Positions 20,031 through 29,421 of a stretch of DNA of 64,000 bases are shown here, piece by piece. The stretch spans positions 58,080 through 122,079 of the forward strand of contig JBBAKL010000001.1 of NCBI GenBank assembly GCA_040403535.1, in the 5' to 3' direction. This DNA comes from JAHEYG01 sp040403535. GTDB lineage: Bacteria; Bacteroidota; Bacteroidia; B-17B0; Aurantibacillaceae. The notes below the pieces were generated by a model, which saw nothing but the letters and a program-made list of their open reading frames with translations, was not told the DNA's origin and did no database searches. The first letter of the stretch is position 1; each line of letters begins with the position of its first letter. The position numbers were made by a program, and so were the translations under genes.

Positions 20031-21044
20031 ATGAGAAAAATATTTACTATTTTATCTATTGCTACTTCCTTATCTGTTGTATCTCAGACTACAATTCTAA
20101 ACAATGGCTTTGAGAATTGGGGAGGTAACGCTTCACCCGGAGTTTCAACAGAGCCAAATAATTGGTTTTCGAATAAGTCGGGTTCGGGTTTAGCGTCTTC
20201 AGGTCCTCAAACCTGTTATCAGGATGTTTCTATAAAAAAGACAGGTACATCATCAGCGCGTATAGAAACGAAATATTATGTTTTGGCTGTTGTAAACGGA
20301 AATATGTCAACCGGTATTGTAAATGCGCCTAGCTCTAATAAAGCTGAAGGATACATGAGTACCATACATCCTACCAATGCAACCGATATCAGAAGAATGG
20401 CATTTACAGGCCGTCCGGATAGTTTGATTGGTTGGTATCAATATACACAGGCAACAAGCGGAAACAATCCAACCAATGAGCAGGGAAAAGTGAGAGCGAT
20501 TTTACATACTGGTCATTATTATGATCCGGAAGTACCTGTAAATAACAATCACCCGAATTTATCAGCAAATAAAATTGGTGATGCATTATTTTTAACGCCA
20601 AAAGCAAATAACACAACATGGAAACGTTTTAGCGTTCCGTTTACTTACGCCAGCGCTGCAAATCCTGCTTATATAATGATCAACACAACATCATCGGCTG
20701 ATCAAATGACTGCAGCTCCCGGCATTACAGGTAACGGCTCAAAATTATGGTTAGATGACTTAGGGCTTGTTTATAATTCGGTTGGCTTAAATGAGCAAGC
20801 TATGAAGAAAGAGAATATTCGCGTATTTACTTTCGATAAGGTAATATATATTGATTTTACCGAGCGCTCTGAGCAAGAAGCAAACATTGCTGTTTATGAT
20901 TTGACAGGAAAATTAGTTTCTTCACAAAAGGTAGATGCCAGTCGTTTAAATGCTTTTGATTTTAAAACTATGAATTCTGGTTTGTACTTGTATGAGGTTT
21001 CAGGTCCGGGTTTTGTTAAAACCGGTAAATTGGTTATTGAATAA
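20031..21044 (+). CDS. Secreted protein with T9SS type A sorting domain
   Basis: The protein has 337 residues, with a signal peptide (ends VVSQ). The middle region (TTILNNGFENWGG at the start; WKRFSVPFTY, LWLDDLGLVYN) resembles carbohydrate-binding or jelly-roll-like modules often seen in Bacteroidota secreted proteins, but I cannot name the family with certainty. The last 75 residues are a Por_Secre_tail type A domain (IAVYDLTGKLVSSQKV, NSGLYLYEV, KTGKLVIE), which directs T9SS export and surface anchoring. No catalytic residues are recognised. The gene is monocistronic, with its own promoter upstream and a strong terminator downstream. Confidence 0.8.
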   Translation: MRKIFTILSIATSLSVVSQTTILNNGFENWGGNASPGVSTEPNNWFSNKSGSGLASSGPQTCYQDVSIKKTGTSSARIETKYYVLAVVNGNMSTGIVNAPSSNKAEGYMSTIHPTNATDIRRMAFTGRPDSLIGWYQYTQATSGNNPTNEQGKVRAILHTGHYYDPEVPVNNNHPNLSANKIGDALFLTPKANNTTWKRFSVPFTYASAANPAYIMINTTSSADQMTAAPGITGNGSKLWLDDLGLVYNSVGLNEQAMKKENIRVFTFDKVIYIDFTERSEQEANIAVYDLTGKLVSSQKVDASRLNAFDFKTMNSGLYLYEVSGPGFVKTGKLVIE

Positions 21045-21064
21045 TTAATCCATTATTTTTTATT

Positions 21065-21100
21065 AAATCCGCCTTCAAAAGAGGCGGATTTTCTTATTTT
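21065..21100 (+). terminator. Rho-independent terminator
   Basis: A perfect 10-bp stem AAATCCGCCT / AGGCGGATTT (21065-21074 with 21082-21091) with a 7-nt loop runs into a T-rich stretch to 21100. It ends six bases before the start codon of the TonB-dependent receptor gene at 21107. Confidence 0.85.
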
Positions 21101-21106
21101 TGAGCC

Positions 21107-23539
21107 ATGCATGCCCGGTTATTAATATTTTTTATCCTCTTATTTACCAACTTTGTTTATTCTCAAACACAGGGAACGTTAAAAGGTAAAATCTCAGATA
21201 AAAGCAATAATGAATCGCTGCCTGGCGCAACTATTCAGCTATTAGGTAATCTGTCTAAAGGAACAGCTTCTGATTTGGACGGTAATTACGAATTGCAATT
21301 AGACTCCGGATTTCATAAAATAATTGTGGCCTATGTTGGATTAAAAAGCGACACGCTTCAGGTATTCATTAATCCGGGGTCTGTTACCGAAAAAAATATT
21401 ACTTTAAAACCAATGGCCAAAATGCTTGAAACCATTGTTGTTTCATCCGGAAAGTTTGAACAGAAGCTGGAGGAATTAACAGTTTCAATGGAAGTGATAA
21501 AGCCTGATTTGATTAATAACAAAAACAGTACAAGTATTGAAACCGCATTAGAGCAAGCGCCCGGTTTATCCATTATTGATAACGATCCTCAAATTCGTGG
21601 TGGAAGCGGATTTACTTTTGGAGTTGGAAGTCGTGTTGCTATTGTTGTTGATGGAATTCCTTTACTAAGCGGTGATGCCGGCCGTCCGGAATGGAGTTAT
21701 ATTCCAATCGAAAATATTGAACAGGTAGAAATCATCAAAGGAGCATCATCGGTATTGTACGGTTCGTCGGCATTAAATGGTGTAATTAATATTCGTACAG
21801 CATATCCGCGCAGTAAACCAAAAACCATAATAAATTATTCGGTAGGTCATTACGATACACCTCGTGCACCTGCAGAAAACTGGTACGGAAATTCTTTACC
21901 CGGATTTACGAATTTGAATTTTTTACACAGCAGAATTATTAAAAACAATCTTGATTTTGTAATTGGCGGAAATGTCAATGCCGATCAGGGTTATATTGGT
22001 CCGCCGCCTCCCACTAAATACATTCCTTCGGATGTAAAAAATGCTTTGAAAATTACAGATACAATCCCCACATTTACCAATCATGACATGATGAAATTAC
22101 GCGGTCGTTTGAATTTTAATTTACGTTACCGTTTTAAGAAAATAATTGGTTTAAATGCAGGGGTTAACGGCAATTTCATGTTAAGCAAAGGTAACATGGT
22201 TTTGGCTTGGTTAAATGATTCCTTAGGGATGTATCGTGGATATCCGGGAGCGGTATTTATGCAAAACCAAACTTTATTTAACATCGATCCGTTTATCAAA
22301 TATAATCCAGGCAGAGGAGTAACTCATAGTTTAGTAACACGTATTTTTCATTCGGATAATTATATTTCTAATAACCAGTCAAACCGTGGTACCATGTATT
22401 ATGGCGAGTACCAGTTGCAACGCGATTTTAAAAACATTGATTTGGTTTTTACCGGTGGTGTTGTAGGTAATATTTCTTCATCTTTCGCTAAACTTTATGC
22501 CTCCAGTGGGACACCCAATAACAAAATTATAAATGCTTCGGGATTTATTCAGTTAGATAAGAAATTATGGAGTGTGCTGAACCTTTCCGGTGGTGTTCGA
22601 TACGAGTATTTTAAAATGAATAATCTTCAAAGTGTAGTTGCTCCCATATTTAGAGCAGGAGCAAGTATTCAGGTGCTTAAAGCTACCTGGGTAAGGGTTT
22701 CTTACGGGCAGGGATTTAGATATCCGACAATTACAGAGCGATACATAACAACCAAGGCTGGTATCTTTGGTGTTTTTCCTAATCCTGACTTGCAACCTGA
22801 ACAAAGCAAAAGCTTTGAAATGGGCGTAAAACAAGGGTTTAGGTTTTTTGGTGTGAAAGGATACCTCGATGTTGCAGGATTCCATCAAAAATACAAGAAC
22901 ACCATAGAGTATTTGTTTGGTGTATGGGATCCTGAAGTTGCCATAATCGGGTTTAAATTTTTAAATACCGGCGATTCGCGTGTGAGAGGGATTGATGGAT
23001 CTTTAGGCTTCACTTCCCCTGAAATGAACAAACGTTTTGGTGTTTCAGGTCTGATTGGGTACACGTATATCGAACCAGTTTCTCTAACGCCAGATAGTGT
23101 TTACGCAAGAGATAAATCGTTAGGCGGAATTGGTCAGGATTTAAGTTATAAAACGGCTAGCATGGATACCACCGATAATATATTAAAGTACCGATTTAAG
23201 CATATGTTTAAAGCCGATTTAGATTTTAAAATATATATGTTTTCTGTTGGTTTAAGCTACCGTTATTATAGCCGTATGCAAAACATAGATAAAGCATTTG
23301 AAAGTTTGGAGGTTTTAACATCAGAGAGTCCGTATTTTTACCCAATTCAATCTACTAGGTATTGGAAAACGCATTATGGTTTTGAAATTATTGATTTGCG
23401 ATTGGCATGTCAGATTAAAACACGTCACAAAGTATCCCTAATCGTTAATAATATTCTAAATGCCGATTATTCATTGCGTCCAATGAAAATTGAAGCACCC
23501 CGAACTACTTCAATCCAATACGTTTATTCGTTTAATTAA
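21107..23539 (+). CDS. TonB-dependent outer-membrane receptor with carboxypeptidase-like N-domain
   Basis: The protein has 810 residues. A signal peptide (ends VYSQ) is followed by a CarboxypepD_reg-like domain (residues 22-105; GKISDKSNNESLPGATIQLL), then a plug domain (about 115-230; VEIIKGASSVLYGSSALNGV) and a 22-stranded barrel. TonB-dependent receptors import metal chelates, vitamins or oligosaccharides across the outer membrane using TonB energy. No SusD partner is adjacent and the size is that of a siderophore/cobalamin-type receptor rather than a SusC, but the substrate cannot be read from sequence. The gene starts just after a terminator and has no obvious operon partner. Confidence 0.88.
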   Translation: MHARLLIFFILLFTNFVYSQTQGTLKGKISDKSNNESLPGATIQLLGNLSKGTASDLDGNYELQLDSGFHKIIVAYVGLKSDTLQVFINPGSVTEKNITLKPMAKMLETIVVSSGKFEQKLEELTVSMEVIKPDLINNKNSTSIETALEQAPGLSIIDNDPQIRGGSGFTFGVGSRVAIVVDGIPLLSGDAGRPEWSYIPIENIEQVEIIKGASSVLYGSSALNGVINIRTAYPRSKPKTIINYSVGHYDTPRAPAENWYGNSLPGFTNLNFLHSRIIKNNLDFVIGGNVNADQGYIGPPPPTKYIPSDVKNALKITDTIPTFTNHDMMKLRGRLNFNLRYRFKKIIGLNAGVNGNFMLSKGNMVLAWLNDSLGMYRGYPGAVFMQNQTLFNIDPFIKYNPGRGVTHSLVTRIFHSDNYISNNQSNRGTMYYGEYQLQRDFKNIDLVFTGGVVGNISSSFAKLYASSGTPNNKIINASGFIQLDKKLWSVLNLSGGVRYEYFKMNNLQSVVAPIFRAGASIQVLKATWVRVSYGQGFRYPTITERYITTKAGIFGVFPNPDLQPEQSKSFEMGVKQGFRFFGVKGYLDVAGFHQKYKNTIEYLFGVWDPEVAIIGFKFLNTGDSRVRGIDGSLGFTSPEMNKRFGVSGLIGYTYIEPVSLTPDSVYARDKSLGGIGQDLSYKTASMDTTDNILKYRFKHMFKADLDFKIYMFSVGLSYRYYSRMQNIDKAFESLEVLTSESPYFYPIQSTRYWKTHYGFEIIDLRLACQIKTRHKVSLIVNNILNADYSLRPMKIEAPRTTSIQYVYSFN

Positions 23540-23607
23540 TACAGCTTTGTTGAAAACAAAAGCGTGTAACACGGGTAGTAAGCCAAGTTAGCTTTTACTT
23601 TGTAAGA

Positions 23608-25617
23608 GTGAATTGGTTTAGCTTAATAAGAGACAAACATGCCCTTGTTTTTAAAGTAATATTATACTTTGTATCTACTATTATTTTAACCTTTCTTTTA
23701 CCTAATGGAGAAAAGTATTCATTGAATACTTTAAGACAACTTAATCACTGGCCATACCCTTCAATGAAAGCTGAACGGGAATTTTACTTAAAGAAATCGG
23801 ATTCGGAATTGAAAGTTGAGCAAAATAAAATACTCCTTGAATCACCTTTGTATTATAAAGAAAACACAACTGAACGTGATCATTTATTGAATGAATTAGA
23901 CAAATTGGCGGCAAGTAATGCAACACAGTCATCCTTGCGGCAAGTAAAAGTATTATTGGATTCTATCTATCGCGTAGGTGTTATCGAAAAGCCGGATGCC
24001 AAAGATTCGCTTAAGGTAATTTATGTTGTTAAAGATGGCGTTGCGGAACAAGCAGCTCTTTATAATTTTTTTACTGTAGAAACAGCCATGCGAGTATTGC
24101 AAGAGCGCTTGTTGGATAAACCGGATAACAGCAAACTTCTTCAAACAGGGTTAGATCATTTATCCATTACTGTTTTTTTTGATAAAAAGTTAACCGATAA
24201 AAATATTAACGAAAACTTATCTGCTATTTCATTATATAAAGCATCATACAGCAAAGGTGATGTATTAATTGAAAAAAATGAACCATTAAACAACGAAAAG
24301 CGAGAAATAGTGGTCGCGTATTTACAAAGCCGATCATTAACTTCAGAAAACACTTTTACGCAATTGCTGGGAAGGTTTATGATTGCTTTATTATTGTTTG
24401 GAATTCTTATGTTGTATCTGGCATTTTTCAGAAAGAATATTTTTGGACAGAACAAACAAATCACTTTTATATTTCTGGTAGTAATTGTAGCGGTGTTTTT
24501 TACTAAGCTAGTTTCTCCTTATGGTGTTCTTTTCATTTGGTCGTTACCATTTGCATTAATAGCTGTTTTAATTCGGATCTTTTTTGATAGCCGTACAGCA
24601 TTGTTTACGTTTTTAATTTCAATATTGTTTTGTTCTTTTTATGCCAATGATAAGTTTCAATTTATTTTCATTCAATTAACCATTGGTATGGGTACTGTTT
24701 TCAGCGTTGCTGAAATGCGTCGCAGAAAAGAGTTGTTGTTTTCGGCACTGGTGGTGTTTATGTTTTATTTGTTCGCGTTTTTGGCTTTTCAATTCGTGAA
24801 TGGAAATCAACAAATATTAACGCAAAAGGCATTGTATCTGCCAATTATTATTAGTTCCCTTTTAATCATAATGGCCTATCCATTTGTGTTTATTGCCGAA
24901 AAAATATTCGGGTTTGTTTCAGATTTCACCTTAATGGAATTATGTGATTTAAACACGCCTTTATTACGAGAGCTATCATTAAAAATACCCGGGACTTTTC
25001 AGCATTCATTACAGGTGGCAAATTTGGCTGAGGAGGCTATTTTCCATATTGGAGGAAATGCCTTACTTGTTCGCGCAGGAGCAATGTATCATGATATTGG
25101 TAAAATGGATAACCCAAGATATTTTACAGAGAATCAGGTTGGAGAGATTAATCCGCATAACGAAATTTTACCCGAGGAAAGTGCCAGAATTATTATTTCA
25201 CATGTTATAAAAGGTGTAGAAAAAGCAAAGGAATATAAATTACCTGAAGCGGTGATTGATTTTATCAGAACGCATCATGGAACTACAACAGCCAGCTTTT
25301 TCCTGCATAATTTTAAGAAAGAGCATAAAGGCGAGAAAATTAATGAAGAGGCATTTAGGTATCCGGGACCTATCCCTTTTAGTAAAGAAACAGCTGTTTT
25401 AATGATGGCTGATGGGGTGGAAGCGGCTTCCCGATCTCTAAAAAAATACGATGCATTGGCTATAAACGATTTGGTTGACAGGATGATAGATTATAAAATA
25501 GCCGAAAATCAATTTATAAATGCAGAGATAACTTTTAAAGATATTACAATTGTTAAAAAGATATTTAAGAAAAGGCTAATGAACATGTACCATGTAAGGA
25601 TCGAATATCCAAGGTAA
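23608..25617 (+). CDS. 7TM-HD (PgpH-like) HD-domain phosphohydrolase
   Basis: The protein has 669 residues from a GTG start. The order is one N-terminal TM segment, an extracytoplasmic 7TMR-HDED-like domain (residues 60-250), about seven TM segments (255-450) and a cytoplasmic HD domain. The HD domain has FQHSLQVANLAEEA (His near 466), MYHDIGKM (His-Asp near 494), NPHNEI, and RTHHGTTTASFF. PgpH-type proteins of this architecture hydrolyse c-di-AMP in Firmicutes, and Bacteroidota carry orthologues. The activity here is inferred. The gene lies just upstream of an exopolysaccharide operon in the same direction, with 56 nt between them, but a shared transcript is not shown. Confidence 0.87.
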   Translation: MNWFSLIRDKHALVFKVILYFVSTIILTFLLPNGEKYSLNTLRQLNHWPYPSMKAEREFYLKKSDSELKVEQNKILLESPLYYKENTTERDHLLNELDKLAASNATQSSLRQVKVLLDSIYRVGVIEKPDAKDSLKVIYVVKDGVAEQAALYNFFTVETAMRVLQERLLDKPDNSKLLQTGLDHLSITVFFDKKLTDKNINENLSAISLYKASYSKGDVLIEKNEPLNNEKREIVVAYLQSRSLTSENTFTQLLGRFMIALLLFGILMLYLAFFRKNIFGQNKQITFIFLVVIVAVFFTKLVSPYGVLFIWSLPFALIAVLIRIFFDSRTALFTFLISILFCSFYANDKFQFIFIQLTIGMGTVFSVAEMRRRKELLFSALVVFMFYLFAFLAFQFVNGNQQILTQKALYLPIIISSLLIIMAYPFVFIAEKIFGFVSDFTLMELCDLNTPLLRELSLKIPGTFQHSLQVANLAEEAIFHIGGNALLVRAGAMYHDIGKMDNPRYFTENQVGEINPHNEILPEESARIIISHVIKGVEKAKEYKLPEAVIDFIRTHHGTTTASFFLHNFKKEHKGEKINEEAFRYPGPIPFSKETAVLMMADGVEAASRSLKKYDALAINDLVDRMIDYKIAENQFINAEITFKDITIVKKIFKKRLMNMYHVRIEYPR

Positions 25618-25673
25618 AGTGCTGTTTTTTAGTATTTTTCGTATTTTTTTCTTAATTTCACATCAAATATCTT

Positions 25674-26426
25674 ATGCGCAAACTCTTACTGTTTATCCCC
25701 ATCGTGCTTTTGGCCTTAAGTTCATGTAAATTAATGAGGCCGAACTTAATGTTGCAAACTAAAAAAGATTTCAATTACGATAAGATTTCCGATTCATTAT
25801 CACGACAAGATTATAGAATCGCACCAAATGATATGATGAACTATCGCGTATTTACCAACGATGGTTTTAAATTAATTGACTTGGCAAATCAGGTAAATAA
25901 CGTTTTTTACCGTAACGATTTGGAAGTTTTAGTAGAAAGTGATGGCAGTGTTAAAATGCCTATGATCGGATACATTCAATTGGCAGGTTTAACAATAAAA
26001 GAAGCAGAAAAATTATTAGAAGATAAATATTCTGAGTTTTATGTAAAGCCATTTGTAACCCTGAGAGTTAATAATAAACGTGTGATTGTATTCCCGGGTA
26101 ATAATGGTGTGGCAAAAGTGTTACCATTAGCCAATAACAATACTACTGTTTTAGAAGCCTTAGCTTTATCAGGCGGTATAACGGAAGACGGAAAAGCCTT
26201 TAAAGTTAAATTAATCAGAAACTACCGTACAGCTAAACCGCAGGTGTTCTTAATGGATCTTTCGAAAATTGAAGGCTTGGCTGCAGGTAATACCATTGTT
26301 TTGGCGAACGATATCATTTATGTTGAACCACGTTACCGTTTGGCAAGAACATTAGTTACAGAGTTAACGCCAATTATTACCTTGTTGTCAACAAGCTTAA
26401 TTATTTACGGATTAATCATCAAATAA
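25674..26426 (+). CDS. Wza-like polysaccharide export lipoprotein
   Basis: This 250-residue protein has a lipoprotein signal with LSSC (Cys18). A Poly_export domain follows (residues 48-130; DYRIAPNDMMNYRVF, VESDGSVKMPMIGYIQLAGL), then an SLBB-like region (about 135-215; LEALALSSGG-like, here LALSGGITEDG) and a C-terminal TM helix (about 226-247). Such proteins form the outer-membrane or periplasmic export channel for exopolysaccharide. The next gene, 6 nt downstream, encodes the matching Wzc-like co-polymerase and tyrosine kinase, which supports the assignment. Confidence 0.9.
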   Translation: MRKLLLFIPIVLLALSSCKLMRPNLMLQTKKDFNYDKISDSLSRQDYRIAPNDMMNYRVFTNDGFKLIDLANQVNNVFYRNDLEVLVESDGSVKMPMIGYIQLAGLTIKEAEKLLEDKYSEFYVKPFVTLRVNNKRVIVFPGNNGVAKVLPLANNNTTVLEALALSGGITEDGKAFKVKLIRNYRTAKPQVFLMDLSKIEGLAAGNTIVLANDIIYVEPRYRLARTLVTELTPIITLLSTSLIIYGLIIK

Positions 26427-26432
26427 CGGAAC

Positions 26433-28892
26433 ATGTTAAATACTAAAGTAGATAGCGAACACGACCGTTATAAAGAACGGGTTGAACGATTTAGCAGTAG
26501 TATCGACTTCAGTTTGTTTTTGTATTTATTACTTAAAAGTAAATATATTATTATTGGTTTTTTCGTAATCATCTTTACTTCTGCTCTTCTTTATTTAAGA
26601 TATAGCCAACCCATTTATGAATCAAAATCTAAGATTCAGATTATCGATGATAATGCAGCTTCTAAAGTTTTACAGTTAAATCAGCTTGATGGAAACAGCA
26701 ATAAAATTGCAGAGTCAATAGAGCAAATTCGGTCTAAAATCTTTTTAAAGCGAGTTGTAGAAAAGCTTTCAATTGAGGTGAGCTACTATACCGAAGGAAC
26801 TTTTAAGAGTAATGAGTTGTATTCAAATTCGCCTTACTTTATAAAAGTGAATTTTAAAAAGCCAAATTATTACGGACAAAAATTCTATGTAAGCTTTAAC
26901 GATGATTTGAGTGAGGGTACAATTACTTACATGTATGGTGCTTCCAATAAGATTGTAAAATTTAAAACGGGTGCTTGGGTTAAAGCTTCCGATTTTGATA
27001 TTAATGTTTATATGAATCCGAATAATGAAGCCAGTCATAATTCGGATATCATTAAGGGAAACAAATCTTATTTTGTTGTTAAGAGTGTTGATGATGTAAC
27101 GGCAGACTTGCAATCAAAGCTTGAAACCCGTGTTTTAAGTGAACTGGCAATGACAATTTTGATTAGCGTAAAAGATGTCAATCCGAATAAATCAAAAGAT
27201 ATTGTAAACGCCATTTCCTCAGAGTTTTTAATTTATGATGTTGAACGTAAGAGCGAAAGTTCTAAGAACATACTTACTTTTATTGATAATCAACTAAGTC
27301 AGGTATATAGTGATTTAAAATTAGCGGAAACTCAGTTACAGGCTTTTAAAAAGGTAAAGAATGTAAACGATAATGAAGTTATTCTTAATTCTAATTTAAT
27401 GCGTTATTCCAATCTAGAAGACCAAATGTTGAGACTTGAGATGGAAGAAAAAATCCTGGATGAAATACAGTTAAACATATCAAAAAACAAAAACATTGAT
27501 GTATACCAGTTAGTTTCATTATTAGCAGGAACAGAGGAAGAAAGTATGGTAAAGGATATTATTCAGGCTATTCAGAAACTGTTGGTTGAGAAAGAGAATT
27601 TATTGTATCAGGTAACTCCTAATTCTGAAAACATCAAACAGGTGAATTATCAGATAGAAATTCAAAAAGATTTACTATTAAAGAGCCTATCGGCAATTCG
27701 TTTGAAATACAAAACAAAATATAAAAACCTTCTTGAGAAATCTGCTGATTATAAATCTAAGTTTGATCAGGCTCCTGAAGATGAAGTTGAGCATTCGCGA
27801 TTAATGCGTGTATACTCCATCAGCGAAAAATACTATACTATGCTTTTAGAGAAGAAAACAGAATTCTCAATTTCTAAAGCAGGATTTGTATCGAAAAACC
27901 TTATTCTTGAAACGGCTGTCAACCCTGGTGCTATCTTGTCGCCAAGTAAGCGAAACACTATGTATATTTCAATCATTTCGTTTTTAGCGTTTAGTTTACT
28001 TTTGGTTATCATACAATATTTCTTGCACGATAAGATCTCATCATTAAGCGATGTGGTTCGTCATACGAGTGCAAACATTAATACTTTGGGTATTATCCCT
28101 AAGGTTGAAAAGAACATGCCGCTTTCGCAATTAATTATTGATAAAAGTCCTAAGTCAATCATTGCCGAAGCGTTCAGGGCCATTCGTACTAACATGCAAT
28201 TTATCAATAACGAACAAGGTTCTAAAATTGTATCCATTACTTCAACCATTTCAGGTGAAGGAAAAACTTTTGTGGCAATGAATATTGCCGGTATTCTTGC
28301 TTTCTCCGGTAAAAAAGCAATAATCATTGACTTGGATATGCGTAAACCTAAAATTCACAGAGGATTTGAGGTTGATAATAATAAAGGTATGAGTACCATT
28401 TTAACGCATATGACCGAAGTGGATGAATGTATACGTAATAGTGATTTACCATTACTACAATATATTACTGCCGGTCCGATACCTCCTAATCCTTCCGAAT
28501 TGATCATGGGCAATAAATTAGTGGAGGTGATTAATTATTTAAAAACAAAGTATGAATATGTAATTATTGATAATCCTCCGGTAGGTTTAGTAACCGATGG
28601 TTTAACAACCTTACAGATGGCAGATTATCCAATTTATGTATTTAGGGCAGAATATTCTAAACGCACCTTCGCTCAAATTATCGACCGATTGAGAAATGAA
28701 AATAATATTAAGCATTTGTCAATTGTTTTAAATGGTGTAGATATCAGAAAGAATATTTACGGATATAACTACGGTTATGGTTATGGTTACGGTTACGGCT
28801 ATACATACGGATCGGGTTATTACGGTGAAGATTTTGAATCAAAGGAAAGAAAATTTTTAAGAAAAGTAGGAAAGAAAAATGGAACTAATTAA
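26433..28892 (+). CDS. Wzc-like polysaccharide co-polymerase / BY-kinase
   Basis: This 819-residue protein combines a Wzz domain with a tyrosine autokinase. TM helices flank a long periplasmic coiled-coil region (about residues 60-510). A cytoplasmic BY-kinase domain starts near 575 with Walker A ISGEGKTFVAMN (about 606), Walker A' IIDLDMRKPKIH (about 632) and Walker B YVIIDNPPVG. The C-terminus carries a Tyr cluster with 11 tyrosines, mostly as Gly-Tyr dipeptides (about 775-800), the expected trans-autophosphorylation tail. Such kinases control chain length and export together with Wza. The gene overlaps the RmlC gene by 14 nt. Confidence 0.92.
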   Translation: MLNTKVDSEHDRYKERVERFSSSIDFSLFLYLLLKSKYIIIGFFVIIFTSALLYLRYSQPIYESKSKIQIIDDNAASKVLQLNQLDGNSNKIAESIEQIRSKIFLKRVVEKLSIEVSYYTEGTFKSNELYSNSPYFIKVNFKKPNYYGQKFYVSFNDDLSEGTITYMYGASNKIVKFKTGAWVKASDFDINVYMNPNNEASHNSDIIKGNKSYFVVKSVDDVTADLQSKLETRVLSELAMTILISVKDVNPNKSKDIVNAISSEFLIYDVERKSESSKNILTFIDNQLSQVYSDLKLAETQLQAFKKVKNVNDNEVILNSNLMRYSNLEDQMLRLEMEEKILDEIQLNISKNKNIDVYQLVSLLAGTEEESMVKDIIQAIQKLLVEKENLLYQVTPNSENIKQVNYQIEIQKDLLLKSLSAIRLKYKTKYKNLLEKSADYKSKFDQAPEDEVEHSRLMRVYSISEKYYTMLLEKKTEFSISKAGFVSKNLILETAVNPGAILSPSKRNTMYISIISFLAFSLLLVIIQYFLHDKISSLSDVVRHTSANINTLGIIPKVEKNMPLSQLIIDKSPKSIIAEAFRAIRTNMQFINNEQGSKIVSITSTISGEGKTFVAMNIAGILAFSGKKAIIIDLDMRKPKIHRGFEVDNNKGMSTILTHMTEVDECIRNSDLPLLQYITAGPIPPNPSELIMGNKLVEVINYLKTKYEYVIIDNPPVGLVTDGLTTLQMADYPIYVFRAEYSKRTFAQIIDRLRNENNIKHLSIVLNGVDIRKNIYGYNYGYGYGYGYGYTYGSGYYGEDFESKERKFLRKVGKKNGTN
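28756..28828 (+). repeat. Short Gly-Tyr codon repeat in the BY-kinase tail
   Basis: The GGT-TAT/GGT-TAC hexamer is tandemly repeated and encodes the Gly-Tyr stretch of the Wzc-like tail. Synonymous third positions alternate between T and C, so the array is partly diversified and not a perfect microsatellite. Confidence 0.7.
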
Positions 28893-29421
28893 TACCGGTA
28901 TTAAAGGTTTGTGGGTAATAAAACCCAAAGTTTTTGCAGATGATCGTGGTTATTTTTTTGAAAGTTACAATAAAGATATTTACGCCGCTAATGGTTTAAA
29001 TATGGATTTTGTTCAGGATAACCAATCCTTATCTCATAAAGGGGTGTTGCGTGGTTTACATTTTCAAAATCCACCGTTTGCTCAAGGTAAATTGGTGCGA
29101 GTGATTACCGGTGCGGTATACGATGTGGCAGTTGATATCCGTAAAGATTCTCCAACATATGGCAAATATTTTGGAGCAGAATTAACCGAAGAAAATAAAA
29201 TGATGATGTATATTCCTGAGGGATTTGCACATGGTTTTTTAACCTTACGCGACAACACCGTGTTTTCTTACAAGTGCACTAATTTTTACAACAAATCCAG
29301 TGAAGATTGTATTAAATGGGACGACGCATTAATTGGCATTAAATGGAATATGGAAAACCCGTTATTGTCTGAAAAAGATTTGCAAGGAAAGAATTTTAAA
29401 AATTTTAAAAGTATGTTTTAA
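28879..29421 (+). CDS. rfbC: dTDP-4-dehydrorhamnose 3,5-epimerase
   Basis: The protein has 180 residues, the usual length for RmlC/RfbC. Family motifs include FADDRGYFFESYN, FVQDNQSLSHKGVLRGLHFQ (catalytic His near residue 60), GAVYDVAVDIRKDSPTYGK and IPEGFAHGFLTL. The enzyme epimerises dTDP-4-keto-6-deoxyglucose at C3 and C5 on the route to dTDP-L-rhamnose. The other rml genes are not in this window. It overlaps the Wzc gene by 14 nt and the next glycosyltransferase gene by one base, so all are probably translated from one message. Confidence 0.93.
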   Translation: MELINTGIKGLWVIKPKVFADDRGYFFESYNKDIYAANGLNMDFVQDNQSLSHKGVLRGLHFQNPPFAQGKLVRVITGAVYDVAVDIRKDSPTYGKYFGAELTEENKMMMYIPEGFAHGFLTLRDNTVFSYKCTNFYNKSSEDCIKWDDALIGIKWNMENPLLSEKDLQGKNFKNFKSMF

